64,000 bases of DNA from Hevea brasiliensis (lineage: Eukaryota; Streptophyta; Magnoliopsida; Malpighiales; Euphorbiaceae): positions 85,693,849 to 85,757,848 of the forward strand of contig NC_079501.1 of assembly GCF_030052815.1 (NCBI RefSeq), in the 5' to 3' direction. Positions 12,071 through 25,772 of this stretch are shown here, piece by piece. Within the stretch, counting starts at the first letter, position 1; each line of letters starts with the position of its first letter. The notes under the pieces are model-generated. The model was not told where the DNA came from. It did no database searches and saw only the letters and a program-made list of their open reading frames with translations. The position numbers and the translations under genes were made by a program.

Positions 12071-15000
12071 ATGATGGAGGAGCAGTGTTTAGACTATGTG
12101 CTTGTACCTATGGGCATGTTGGTGCTGGGAATATACCACTCTTGGCTTCTTTTCACCATTCACAAATATCCTCGCCGCACTGTCATTGGCATCAATGCTG
12201 ATTCCCGCCATCAATGGGTTCATGCAATTATGACTGTAACTTCCCCCTTTCGATCTCCACTTTCTTCTTTTCCTTTTTTTTTTTTCTTTTTTCATTATTA
12301 GAGAGATTCCGTATTTCCCAAAAGTTGGTTATTTTCGCCTTCTATGATCCTTTGAGATCATTCTTCTTTCATCAATTCTTTGGTGGTTCTTGTTTTTATA
12401 ACTGTACTCTTTTATAGCTTAATTATTAGTGGAAATGAAAACCCTTTATTCCTGTTTAACTTTAGTTAGACACTGAGATGCCTTAAAATCTGTTCTTGAT
12501 TTTCCCGTTTTGCCTTTCCACTGTGATTTTTAATTTTGGAGTGTGGGGTTGGGGGCGCTGGTGTCAAATGCTTGTGGTGTTTTTCAAGATCCTGTGCCTG
12601 CTCTTTGTTAGTAGATAGGCTATTCACTTTTGGCCGCTTCTTAGTTTTCGAGAATTTCTTTCATTGAAAATTTCTTGCAGTACTTAATCTTAATAAAAAA
12701 GCTAGCTGGGTTTTGGTGAAGATCAACTCATTACATGTTTTGAACATAGGAAGAACACCGCTTTGGACTTGTCCAATAGCATTCACTGTCCTTTGCCCAT
12801 GTAGATACTATTTGCTGTTTGTAACGAGTTTATGTATTTTCAAGTTAATATTTTCTGTATGTATTTTAATTATTAATTGTGTGGTTTAACTAACAAGAAT
12901 ACATTTCCGTTACCAGGAAGAATCCTTGTGAGTGATTATTTATTTACTTTTTATTTATTTCGTTATTTAAGAAAGAAGATAATGGCGTGTGAGGTTTGGT
13001 TGGGAACTTTAAAAATTTTATTTGTTGAAGCGAAGTGGTTCAAGAGTTCATCTTTCAATAATAAAACAATTTATTAACTAACAATAAGTGTACATATGAG
13101 ACACAAGGTTACTGTTACTAGCCTACTGCATTCCAGAAATATGGAGGGTTAATTTCTTTCTTTTGCTTTTTTAAGTGTTAGCATGGTGTGGCCAGGGGTC
13201 AGTATTTCCTATTAGATTATTCATGGTATGGGAGTTAGAGTTGGTAAAGGCTTTTGGATCTTTGTACCTGGATTTGTTCTAGATAATATCAGAATCTGCT
13301 TTTGATGGACTTATTAGATTATTATAAGAGAATTTAGACCTACTATTCCTAATAAAATGAAGCATTAGCCGTCTACTTTCACTCAGGAGCCTTGGAATTA
13401 ACTTTATTTGGCATCATGGATTTCTTTTTTGCCTTTTTATTTGTTTTCACTAGATTTATTTTGCAGAGTGGATGGCCGACTTCATGTGGTAGATGAAGCC
13501 GTGCTTTCCTTTATAGGTATCAGTGGCTGTTTTTTTTTTTAATCCATGATAGTTTACATATGATCCATCATACTGCTAGGAATGGCAATGGGGTGGGCCG
13601 AGAATTATTCCCCATTCATGTCTTCCCAACATTCCTCTAGTGGGATTCCCCATCTTTGTCTCTGCAGGATCCGTATTCCCCCACTTGTTTCCCTTTGTTT
13701 TTCATTAGAATTTCAGTTTTAGTTATATTGAAATTCAAATAAAATATTGATATATTACTGTTAAATCTAAACATGAGTTTTAAATTAGGTATTGGGTCCT
13801 CAGGTTTTAGGGATCCCTCCCCAGCTCTAGAACCAGACCAGTGGTTCAGCCCACTTTTTTTTTTTTTAAAGGAAAAAAATGTCAACCGTTGGATTATATC
13901 AAACTTGGAACTGAAACCTCACTGTCTTTGAACTGGTCTGGAAATGAAACCTCCATTTCTGAACAGTTTTTGAACCAGACCTATGTGGTCGGTTTAGGGC
14001 ATTTCCAGCCACAAACTAGAACTTCCAATTCCAATCGGGCTGATATATATATATAGTCAACCACTAATGTATAGTTTTACCACTTCTAACTACTTTTCTT
14101 TATTTTTTATCTATTGTAATTCTAAGTGATGGAGATTGTTTGTGTTATCTCAAGAAATGTAGCCATATTTTAGTGATTGGTTGTCTCATCTTGAGGATAT
14201 AGTCATGTTTTGAAGGTTGAGTGCATCATATCAGTTTGTTGTTTTATGTATGAAGATATGTCATATTATGTCAGTGGGTGATGTCTTGAAGACCAACCAT
14301 GGTATCTTAAGGTGGCGGAACCATGTTAAGGAATAGAGATTGGCTGTAGCCCATGGCCAGATTTTTTAATTAAGAATTGAGCAACATTTAGGTGTTCATG
14401 GACAAAGAAAAGGAGAACTTCAACCAACTTTATTTGTGCAAAGTGGATCTCATCTCCATTAGTGTTCATGACAATTGGTAATGGAGGAATCAGCTGGGAT
14501 AGAAGCTCTCTTGATTCACGAGGACTTTTGATAGAATTTGGAGCTAATCCGGATTGCAAGAGTTGAGTTTTTATCCTTTTTTTTTTTTTTGTGCCTTCTT
14601 TGGCAGGCATTATCATGACTAAATTGGGGATTAGAGCTGCATGGATGATTATCGAGGTTAAAGATACTAAACTTGTTCTTGGGCTTTTTTACAGTTTTAA
14701 GGTTGAGTGGTTTCATGGCATGATATTAGAGTTTCTTTCACCAAAAGGTCTAAAGTTTGAATATCGCTCTTCTCATTACTAAATTTCAACACAAGGTATG
14801 GCAGGGCTGCATTTTTCAAAGTAGGTCTTGTTAGAGATATTAAAACGTTTTCATGGGCCCTTACAACAAGTACAAGCTTTTAAGTTGATTCTTTTTTACC
14901 GAGTCCTGTGAGAGAGCTTTCCTAGTTTGTGAAGTTCCTCGCTCAATTTTGTAGCTGGTTAGGATTACATGGTTTGATCATTATCTAGAACTAGAAGCAT

Positions 15001-16185
15001 CCTTGGGTGAAAATTCAAAATTATACACTTATCTTACTCTTGGATTGTAATTATGATTCATTTAAGTCTATGTAAAGGTTAATTACTGTAAACTACACCC
15101 CTCCATGGATTCAGTTCTCAATTAGCTTTACTTCTATGCTACTTTTTCTGCAATAGAACTCTATGTGTCATCTTCTTGATCGCCATTAGTAAATTCAACT
15201 TCTTCAGTTTCCATAGGTTAAAGGAGGTCTTGCCTAACTTCCATTGGTTAGAATTAAAGCTGCATTCCCTGATTGTTGATTGCTTATGGTTGGCAACAAG
15301 AAACTAGTATCGCTCCTAATCTCATTGTGAAGATTTTCTTGAAAAACACATGAAAATTAGTTTTAGATGTGCTTAAAGTAAACTTTGAACTACATGCTTG
15401 GCATATATGAAAAGCCAATGATGGTATCTACTTTGTATGGATGGCACAGACTATAATTGATGCATAGCAAGGAGATTAGAGTCCATAATCCATATTTAAG
15501 GCTTGGTTAATCGTTGTTTGAGCAAGTACTGTTTATTGTTCATCTACACTTTTTCTTCACTGAAATTTTATTTTAGAATTTAATATCTATGCAAATTCCA
15601 ATTTTGACAATATTGACTTTGTAATTCTCAGGATCCCCTGAAGAATGGTGTGTTGGCAGTTCAAACAATGCGTAACAACATAATGGCATCGACGCTTTTA
15701 GCAACAACAGCAATCACTCTCAGCTCATTGATCAGTGTGTTTGTGAGCAGCACATCAAACTCTGGCAACACAGCCTCACAAATATTATATGGAAATAAGA
15801 GCTCCATTGTTTCTTCAATAAAGTATTTCTCTATTCTGCTGTGCTTCCTCGTTGCCTTTCTTTGCAATGTGCAGTCAATTAGATACTATGCTCATGTTAG
15901 CTTCCTGGCTACTGTACCTACATCAGTAGGCAAAAAGGATTCCATTGAGTATGTTGCCAGAAACTTGAATCGAGAAGTTTCTTCTGGTCCCTCGGATTGC
16001 GAGCTTTCTATCTATCGTTCCCTCTATTTCTATGGATCTTCGGGCCAATGCCCATGTTTGTGTGCTGCTGCACGATGTCATTGGTTCTTTATTTCTTGGA
16101 TACGACTACTAGTTTTACCCGGCATCTGCACAATCACTCTTTCAGAGAGGAAATGAAAACTGATGATGTAGAATCAGCTGTTTGA
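12071..16185 (+). CDS. DUF599 family membrane protein, two exons, one apparent frameshift
   Basis: Exon 1 is 12,071-12,235 (55 codons) and exon 2 is 15,632-16,185; the intron has GT (12,236) and AG (15,631) borders and phase 0. Exon 1 reads CLDYVLVPMGMLVLGIYHSW, then GINADSRHQWVHAIM; exon 2 opens DPLKNGVLAVQTMRNNIMAS. This order (LVP.G start, H..W, N...R..WV, AVQT.RN.IM.ST) is the plant DUF599 signature, a family of unknown function. Hydrophobic segments lie near residues 8-28, 76-95, 120-141 and 180-210, so it is an integral membrane protein, about 239 residues, the usual family length. At 15,974-15,975 one base is missing after the NLNR codons: the frame shifts, and the expected C-terminus (AFYLSFPLFLWIFGP ... 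DDVESAV, stop 16,183-16,185) continues one frame over. Unshifted reading would end at 16,156. Either a sequencing or assembly slip or a young null allele. Start chosen at the first of two adjacent ATGs. Confidence 0.88.
12236..15631 (+). other. DUF599 gene intron 1
   Basis: The 3.4 kb intron begins GTAACTTCC after ATGACT and ends TTGTAATTCTCAG. It is T-rich and less AT-extreme than the intergenic DNA downstream. Around 13,575-14,010 a relic of a dispersed repeat is likely (AATGGCAATGGGGTGGG, then GAACCAGACCAGTGG and GAACCAGACCTATG): two short blocks of similar text, without clear ends. The rest shows nothing recognisable; short open frames in it are chance. Confidence 0.8.
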
Positions 16186-16542
16186 TCTTCCTAAGTGCCA
16201 TTAAGGATAGAATTTACTGAGAGTGGCTGTAAGTGCTCTGAACAAACATCTTAATGTCTGCTTAAACTCCGATTAGCAACTTGTATATATATATATATAT
16301 ATCATTAGGTTTCTTAGTATACATACATTGTCTTCAAATAGCCTATTAACAGTATCAAGTTGTGTTCAAATGTGCATGTTCAAATTATTAAGTTGGAAAT
16401 TTGTTGATATTATATGAACGCAGACACTGGTGCTTGTAGTTGGTGGATTGTAACAAAACAATTTTGAATTTTGGCCTGTAAGTTTTATTAGCAATTCTAG
16501 CTGATATCTTAAGTAGCTTATATGGTTTTTTTCTTTTTTATT

Positions 16543-16544
<2 letters not shown>
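16186..16544 (+). other. 3' flank of the DUF599 gene
   Basis: Likely 3' UTR and flank. A (TA)n run lies at 16,283-16,303. No canonical AATAAA was seen close to the stop, so the poly(A) site is not placed. Confidence 0.4.
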
Positions 16545-16606
<62 letters not shown>

Positions 16607-16683
16607 AGCTTTATTTGGTTACTTTGTGCTACTTTGTTTTTTTTTTTTAATTCAAAATTTGTGCATTTTATCTCATAAAAAGA

Positions 16684-16748
<65 letters not shown>

Positions 16749-16828
16749 AAAGCTTTATTTGGTTACTTTGTGCTACTTTGTTTTTTTTTTAATTAAAAAT
16801 TTTTGCATTTTATCTCATAAAGAGAAAC
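16545..16828. repeat. Two-unit tandem duplication of an (AT)n block plus flank
   Basis: Unit 1 is (AT)n at 16,545-16,602 followed by GAAAAGCTTTATTTGGTTAC and on to AGAAAC; unit 2 is (AT)n at 16,687-16,742 followed by the same roughly 84-base tail with few changes. The two units are about 142 bases each. Confidence 0.9.
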
Positions 16829-17048
16829 ATATTTTGTCATGAAGTAATTATTTTACAAAAAATTAATTATTACATTAACAAAAAAATATTAACACTTTAT
16901 AAAAATATAATATTAACACTTTATAAAAATATAAATATAGGATATTTTAATAAATAATATATTAAAATATTAAATTAATAATTATTTTCTATGAAAAGTA
17001 AATTATTTAATTTATTGTTATTAATTTATTATATTGTTTTATCCTATC

Positions 17049-17107
<59 letters not shown>

Positions 17108-18267
17108 TAAAACTTTTGTTTAATTTAGTTATTAATTATTTTAGCAATTGTTTAGCTAATGAACATTTGCTATGCCATCAGGAGAGACAATGTCATGGAT
17201 TGAGTAAAATTGATATAAATACTAAAGTCTATATATAATGCAAGTCTAGTACACTTTATTTTTACACTCAAATGATAAAATTATTTTTAATTTAATGATA
17301 AGTGAATATAATTGACTAAAGAGGATTTTTTTTTCTTTTAATTTATGACGAAAAATATTTAATTGGGTGTTAACATGTGAAAAAAAAAATTCATATCTTG
17401 AAATTTACTGGAAATAAAAATGCGGGTCATATTTTATTTTAAATTTTATTTTCCAATCTTTAAATTAAAATATAATTCATAATTTTATGAGCCCATCTAA
17501 TACTTAAAAATATATATATATTTTAAAGTTAATTAAACTGAATTATGTGCATGAGTGTGGACATATGGGCTTCTGTATACGTGTTGCGCGTTAATAATTT
17601 AAATTTAAAATTTAAAATTTTAATCTTTTATTTAATTTAAATAAAATGAATTTTAAATTATTTATTTATATATATATTGATAAAAATTTTAATTATTATA
17701 TTAATTTGTATGCGGGCATATATTAATTTATTAGTATTTTATTTAAAATCTAAATATTTTATATTTTAAATAAATTATTATTTAAACATTACCTAATATC
17801 ATCTTCGTTTTATCTTATATTCCAAATTTTAATAATTATATATTTTTAGATAAATTATTTAGTTAAATATTATCTAATATCTAAGAGTGCTAATTATAAT
17901 TAAAAAAATATAAATTAAAGTGAAATTTAAAATTATTATATTTATTAATTATATATCTAGAGTGTTAATTGATGGTGAAGCCAAGTGTCAAATTTTGATT
18001 AAAAATTTTGAAACTTTAAAGTTCAATCATTATATATTTTAAAATAAAATTATTTGATTAAATATTATCAAATAGTATCAATTATGCTTACAAAAATATG
18101 AATTAAAGTGAAATTTAAATTTATTATATTTATTAATTATATATGCTAACCGTCAATTAATGGTAAAGTCAAGTGTTAAATTTTAATTTAAAAAATTTAA
18201 GTCTTAACTTTCATATAAACTTTTTTTTTTTTTTGTGTTAACACGTTATACTGGTTGTTTATATTTG

Positions 18268-18323
<56 letters not shown>

Positions 18324-20489
18324 AAAAAATTTACATAATAAATAACGAATAAATTCTAAAACATTTTAAAATGTTTTTGTTTCCTTAAGAATTAGTATAT
18401 TATATAAAAAAAATTAAGATATCACCAAATTAATGAAGGCTATAAAATATACACATATATACTATCAATCTTAGATTGAAATATCAAATGTAATCATTCC
18501 AAATTCTAATAATATATATGATATATAAATTTGACCTTAATTATTTATTTATTGTGTATATAATAAAAACCAACAATAATTGAAATAGTAAAAATTGTTT
18601 ATGGCATAATAATTTATCACTAAAAATATAAAAAGAAAATTTCTTTGCACTATATCGATAATTAACTAACACATTAGTGATGTAAGATTATAGGAAATAA
18701 GTATTAAATAGAGACTTACTTATAGTCAAATAGGAATAAAGTCTTGTTAAAATATTTAAATAAACCACATAATTGTATATATATATACATGTGAATAATT
18801 AGAATAAAAGAAAATGTATTCAAACAAATAGGAATCAACAAATAAAACTTTAGAAAGAAAATTTAGATTTAAATAGAAGAGAAAAACTCTCCAACAAAAA
18901 ATAAAAGAAAAATAATATTAAAATTAAAGAAAATTATATCTTAAAGAAGGAGTTAATAAATTTAATAACTTTATTTGAATAGAATTTTTTCTAAATATTT
19001 AGTGCTTTACATAATAATTCATAATAAATGAAAATAACCTTAATTATTGATGACATTTTTCTTTTATAATTCAATATTGCTTTTTATTAGGTGTATAATT
19101 ATTTTAATTGAAATTTCAGAGGATTTTAATATAAAAAAATTAAATAATTAAAAATATTTCTTAATAAATAAAATTTAAATTTAAATAAAAAAATTAATCT
19201 AACTAATTAAATTAAAAATTTTTATGCAATAATAAATTATAGTAGACATCATGCATTGTAATTAAATTATATCGTATTTATGTTAAAGTTAATAATAAAA
19301 TATGACTTTATATAATAGTATAATAGTCTCAATACTGGCAAGGTTGTGGTGTCTTGATGTCGTTAATATTCAACCTTATTATTTAGCAATGTAAGACATA
19401 TATTAAGCTCTGAGTTGCAAAAGCTATGCAGATATTGATACTCATCAAGAATCAATTTAACATTTATCTATAACTATTTCTTTTTTGAGGAAAAGTGGAA
19501 GATAGTATCTTTTATACATTGATATAAGGAGAAAGGAAATGTACATTTAGGAAATTTATCGTCTCATGATGATCATATTTTATTGATATGAGTAGAAACT
19601 TCACCCAATTTTATGGTCTTCCACTTCAAGTTTTCGAAACTTTATGGCTTGTTAAATTACATTGTTCATTAAAATTAAGTAATATATAATTTTACCTGAA
19701 AATCTTTCTAAAAAAATATCATGTCTCAAGAAATAAATTATTTAAATAGGCAAATGATTTTATATAGGAATAACTTCCCATGCATAAATGTGATTACCAA
19801 AAAATATGTGCACAATGAAGCTTAGTGCTTTGCTTGAAACGGACAGTCACAGGTTGACCAAAAAGGGGAGCATTCTAGAGAGGAAAAGGAAGACTGCATG
19901 TGTGTTGGTCTTAGGAAGTTATTTTTAGGGTACTAGGCTTGGAGAAGAGATTTGGGGGAGTTCTAAGGTGTGTCTTGTAATGAACTCTTACTCCTATATG
20001 TAGCCATCTACCCTTCCTAATAAAGCATTATAATTGGTTCCTATAATTTTAATCCAACGGTTCTTGATAATTTCCATCTACTTACCGTGATCCAAGGGTT
20101 CATATTTCTTCTTATTAATCACATTGCCTCAGTTGCTTCAATTGCCTCAACTTATTAATCACATTTCTTATCCAACGGTTCCTATTTATTCATATGCTTC
20201 ACTAATCTCCATCACATGTCTTCATTATCCAATGACGATATTATCCCTTTTTGCAACGATAGGTCTGGCTAACAATGTAGTGTTTTTAAAAAAAAGTAAG
20301 ATTTATGTACCAAATTTTACGAGTTTGTAAAAGAAATTTCTTTTATGATATCTTCTTGCACCTGTTGGCGTGTTCCCAGTATATTTATAATGGGCCAAGA
20401 TCCGGCCCATATTTCTAGAACCTAATGGCCACAGTTAGGGAAGCCTTAAGATTGGTTGAGGGAAATAACTTTCCCATGTGCATAGTTGT
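16829..20489. other. AT-rich intergenic region, no gene seen
   Basis: Very AT-rich, with (AT)n arrays at 17,051-17,104 and 18,271-18,319. All frames are closed at short intervals. A 188-bp tandem repeat is listed separately. From about 19,800 base composition rises and TTATTAATCACATT occurs twice near 20,115 and 20,150, possibly an old transposon edge, but no family is recognised. Confidence 0.6.
17835..18205. repeat. 188-bp-period tandem repeat, two diverged units
   Basis: AAATTATTT.GTTAAATATTATC, AATTAAAGTGAAATTTAAA, ATATTTATTAATTATATAT and GT(C/T)AAATTTT(G/A)ATT recur in the same order; AGTGAAATTT is at 17,920 and 18,108. A weaker third unit may lie to the left from about 17,650. Confidence 0.75.
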
Positions 20490-21078
20490 TAGAGGTGTAA
20501 ATGAACCAAATTGCTCATGAGTTGCTCGAGGCTCAACTTAATTCAACTCATTTTCTAAACGAGCCGAGCTTGAACTTAAATTTTAGGCTCGTTCTTGAAT
20601 TTAGCAGTATTTGACTTGAATTTAAGTTTAAACTCAGCTTATTTATAGTCTCGCGAGTTGGCTCGTTGAACAGACTCGTGAATAAGTTCGTAAATAGACT
20701 CATTTTAATGCTTGTTCATAAGCTTGTGAACTAGCTTGATAACAAAAATATTTATATTAGTAATTGTAATTTATAATGTCGTAAATATATTTATTTAAAA
20801 ATAATATATAAAAATATATTATTTAAAATTATAATATAATTAATATATAAAATATAGTTATTAGTAATTTATTTTTTTAAATAAAGTTAATTTGTATAAA
20901 AATAAAATAAGAATATTAAATATATGGTCCCAATATAATAAAATAATATATTATTAAATATTATATTATTATATAAAATTATGATATAATCAAAATAAAA
21001 AGTGCATTTATAAAATTAAATTATTTGTATTTTAAATATAATTTTTATAAAAAATAAGTTAATTTATAAGAAAATAAA

Positions 21079-21139
<61 letters not shown>

Positions 21140-21526
21140 CATAAAAATTGTTTTGAACTCTTTTTATCTATATTAAAGTATTAAATAAATCAGAACTTAA
21201 TTACGTAGTTTTAGTGGTGGTCATACGATTTAAAACATGAATTCATCTCTCCTCTCTTTCTCTTTCTCTTTAGATTTTGAATTTTTAAAAGATTAAGCTA
21301 TAAGTTTAATACTAATCTATTTAACTATTATTATTACTTTCTCTCTCTTTGCAGTCTCTCACATATTTTTTGTCTATTAACACTAATTAATCTCTCCATA
21401 TATTATTACTCTCTATACTATCATTTTCCTAGTATTTATTTTTATAATATCCCTCTTTTTAAACCGTAAATCTTTAAGTTTATCACTAGTCAATCTTCCA
21501 TATATATAACTTAAATATGTGCTTTC

Positions 21527-23979
21527 TGTCACGACCCAATTTTTGGGCTAGATTAACACTAGGACTTGGGTCGACATAAGACCCCCGAAACTTGTAGTAA
21601 GCTTAAGCAGTCTACAACCTAACAACAAAGCCCAAAAAGGAAGGCACAAAATCAAGAAAAAAAATAGTCAGAGTCTAGCCATAAAATAGATAATCCAACA
21701 GAGAGAAAACTCACCCTACTAGTGTCATAAACAAAATCACAATTAGAGAGTTCAGCTCGCCCTCACAAACCAAATCAATATCCAATATCAAAATGCGGAG
21801 CTTAGCTCACCCTAAATCCAATATCACACAAGCACCTTAAGTCAAATACATTAGTTTTACATTATAAGAATACCATTACAGTCATAGTGGAGTTCTAGAT
21901 TTAAATAATAAAATTAACAATTAATACATTAACCATTTTAAGTTTCCTATAAGAAAGAAAGTAGGTTAACTCCAAAATAACATCCACTTGTCACTTCGAA
22001 AAAAATAATTGAATAGGGGTGAGTGTTTAATTCAGAAAATTTAGATATTGATTATAAATATAATTTCTATAGCTATTTACAACTAATGTATCCCTAAGTA
22101 TGAAATGCACATCGAATATATACAACAAGTAAATCATTCAACACTCATACAAGAAGATAATTTAGAGCTACACATGTACCCAGTAAAGTATTTTCATACA
22201 TAACTATGGGAGTTGATATCCTATTTAGCTCTCTTAATTCAAGACTCACGAGCGAGCTCAACTTAAGTCGGGCTTTTGCTTAAATCCAAGCGCGCGGGCC
22301 AGCGAGATCAAATGAAAGTCGTGCCTCACCCCGACTTTCCATATCCATAAGGACCGAGTTCTAGGGAGACTAGCTCAAGTCGCAACTACCCGTCCAATCC
22401 ATATCTATCATATGCTATATATATCTATATATAACACACACACAATACCAAATTATCTCCAGGGTGGCAAATATAAGTAATTATCAAGAAATAAATATGC
22501 AACAATAATAGTGCTCCTAATTTATTTAACTAAGTATGTAAATATATTTAAAAAATGCATGAGCATGCCAAAAATATATAAATAAAATTAAAATTACAAA
22601 ATATAATTAATATCCAACTCATAGTACAACCCAATGCTTATTGGTTCCGCTCAGAAGAAGAAAATGGTTGATTTGGATCACCTAAGTAAACATACCAAAG
22701 AACTATCAAGAATAGACCAATAATAATTAATTAAAGAAACAAAAGACTTCTTAGGCTCGTGTTAAAAATTCAGCAGAGTTTCTTCTATACCTAGAACATA
22801 ACCTCCTTGTAATAAAACATAATTTATATCTCAACAACCTAAAGGCCTCAGGCTCACAACATAACACAATGCCCCTTCGGGGGCTCCTAGAACAATTGAA
22901 ACTAGTGTCATTGTTCCATTCTAATTCCTTAACATATCTTACTATTATAATTAAAATTACTGCATTTCATACACTCACGTATATTTTATTAATTATCAAA
23001 CTATAGCTTAACTTAAGACAAAAAGAGTGAATTTACATTTAGGGTTACCTACGTTACTTCTAACACTTGGAACGCGTCCAGGACATCTGAAAATAGTAGG
23101 AATGACTATAATATTGACCTACTTTTGAGGTTGGTTTCAAAGCCCGTGCGTCCAGACCAAAATTGTAGTTATGGGCGTAGTGGAATTTCTTGGAAATGAA
23201 AGTTCCTACCCGAAGCTCACAACATAAAAAGTTATAAAATAATTTTATTTAACTCAAAAGATGACTTTAAAGATCCAAAATCTCACCAACAAGCTCGTGA
23301 GTTTTGAAAATTTTTTCGTGTTGAAAAATTCCTGAATTTGTATCATTTTGAAGCTCTCAAAATGTACAATGTGTTGGTATACTCTGATTTTTGAGAAAAA
23401 TTCTAGATTGGGAGAAATTAGTTTGGAAGTTAAAATGGGCTAAAACTTCTGAAACTAGATTTGCACAAATTGAGAAACGATACCGTGTAAACTTGGTATC
23501 TACATGATACCCATGAAGAGAGGAGCATTTTAATACCAAAAATGCTGGAGACGGTGACCGGAGAAGGAAGTTATGGCCGAGAGAGAGAGAGAGAGAATGG
23601 CAGGGGTGGGGAGGGAGGGGGGGGGGGTGCTGCTGTCACATTTTTAACCTTTTGATTTTTTTTTTTTTGGAAAGCAAAACTATAAATTGATTCATAAGCT
23701 TTTTAGATCTTCTCAAACAAGTCTAAAAATTCTTTTCTACTAAGTCCAAATCCTAATTTAATACATTTAAAATTAAATAATAATAATAATAAATTTGAAA
23801 TATCTAAAATATAAAATTGCAGAATTTCACAATCAAAGAAATTTTAATTAAAATTTTGAAAATTAAATTTTAAAACTTAAAAAAAAATAATCTCGTGAAA
23901 TATATTTATTTAATAAAATAATATTATAATAGTCTAATTTATAAATTATCTATTTTTAAAAAGTTTCCAGGTTATTACA
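21527..23979 (-). repeat. 3' LTR of the Gypsy element
   Basis: In plus orientation starts TGTCACGACCCAATTTT and ends AGGTTATTACA. A purine run (GAGAGA..., G-tract near 23,617-23,627) corresponds to the same run at 37,391-37,440 in the other LTR. Confidence 0.9.
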
Positions 23980-23998
23980 ATCTTCCTCTCTTAAGAAA
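23980..23998 (-). other. Polypurine tract of the Gypsy element
   Basis: The minus strand reads TTCTTAAGAGAGGAAGAT directly before the 3' LTR start, the expected plus-strand DNA primer. Confidence 0.75.
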
Positions 23999-25767
23999 AT
24001 TCATCTTTGAATTTTAAGCAAACCAGGGATAAAGAAAAGAAGATGATTGGAATAAGTGTGAGCACTTGTTACTTTAGATTTGCATAGATGATTGAAAGCA
24101 CTTTACTACTAACTGCCTCTCCTGTAGCATGTCTGTTATCGTCCTTTGTCTGAAATGAGTTAACACATCTAACTACTCATTGATTCTTTTCCTATCATCT
24201 ATAGTACCCACGATGCTTCCACTACACCCTAATGTGTGGTATCTTACAACTCTAGTTTTTGTTTCCTTTTATTAGCAATCTTAGCAGTGCAAAGATTTGA
24301 CTCATACAACTTGGTTTGCAAAGTGCCCTTCTGAAATAACTACTTTTATATACACCTTACCCGAGATTACTACTGATCTTGTTAGTCATTGAAGCTTTAA
24401 CAAGTCTTTCTCTATACTTAAAGCACCTATACTTTTTAATTCCATGATATTATGAGCTTCTAGCATACTTTTTTTGCCATGAGGTCCTTGTACTAACTCT
24501 TGCCTGTCTTTTTGTAACCAGCTGTGCAAAGCTCCATTCAAATGCCGAACATCCATATACTATCTATCAACATCGGAAAGTGGACTGGGTCTCTTCTTTG
24601 ACTTGACAAAAGTCTATGTATTCCAGAATAACTTAGTTAGCATGACTAATTTATCATTTATCATTCCTCTAGAATGAAGTTGTTTGACTTCAACCTGAAA
24701 CTTCTTTACTATTTGATGCACTTTCTAACACATTGGCACTTAGATCAAGGCTCCACTACTCTCTTAACCTATCATTTCTCATAACTTTTCCTTTTTCACC
24801 CTTATGCTCTTCGTTCGAAGATGTCCATCACATCATCAAATTTGATCCTTTATTTATTTCTTAGTCTAAAATAATTACTAGCTTCATTACTTCTATAATT
24901 TTAATGATGCGATTTGTTCTTACCAACACATATTTCATGTTATATAACACTATAGTGTTGACCTACTACTTGTGCTCTATAACATTTGTAATCCACCATG
25001 GAAGGTTCCTGTTGTTCCTCCTTCCCTAGCTTGACCATTAGAACATTATTATTTCTCACTACCCTTTATAGGAAATTGCTCATTATTATTAGTTAGGGGC
25101 TCTTTAACTTATAAGTTCCACCGGAACTAACATAGCAGTGGGAAATGTGTATTGTACCATAATCTCAAACAAGATATTTCACATGTTCATTCGCCTTGAT
25201 ATAGCTACATCTATTGCCCACAACTTTTCAAACTTTAGCCTTAAATTTGCCCATCAGTAAAGTTTCATCCATCAAATCCCACCGCAGATAGCACTTCCTC
25301 TAGCTAATAGTTCAGAAGGGCTACAAGCCCTAGTAACTAACTTGATCTAACTCTTGTTACTACCCTGATCATCTATCCATCCTTAACATTAGGTATGCAC
25401 TTATCGTCATTCCCATATCAGGAGATTGTGTATGAACTGGTGCCTACAAAATTCATAAATAACTGGCTACCTTGACCCAATCTCCATTCCTTATATAATC
25501 TTCTAGAGCCAAAAGCACAAGTTAAACTTAAAGAGAAGGAGAAATATCCTCTTACAGTCAACTACATGCAATTATTTGTATAATAATGTTTAACCCATGT
25601 CTCTTGGTCTTTCTTTTCAAATTTTATCATCTCCTTGCAAAAATTATGCTCTACCTATATGGTATCAGCCGCACCGGCCCTCTATTATACTATCGTCCTA
25701 CCTAACATAAAATTTTGTAATTTATTAACTTTGCTTACACTCGATCTATAATGCATACGTATCATTC
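23999..25767 (-). other. Gypsy internal region, left segment
   Basis: No open frame and no recognisable domain on either strand. The plus strand is pyrimidine-rich throughout, as are the other internal segments at 27,287-28,080 and 31,475-32,635, so these three pieces look like one internal sequence interrupted twice. Confidence 0.55.
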
Positions 25768-25772
25768 ATATT

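Noticed and set aside
15997..16185. Separate small gene of 62 codons
   Set aside because: It is the C-terminus of the DUF599 protein read in the shifted frame.
16545..18319. Replication origin or matrix attachment region at the (AT)n arrays
   Set aside because: Simple repeats alone do not support this; no other signal was seen.
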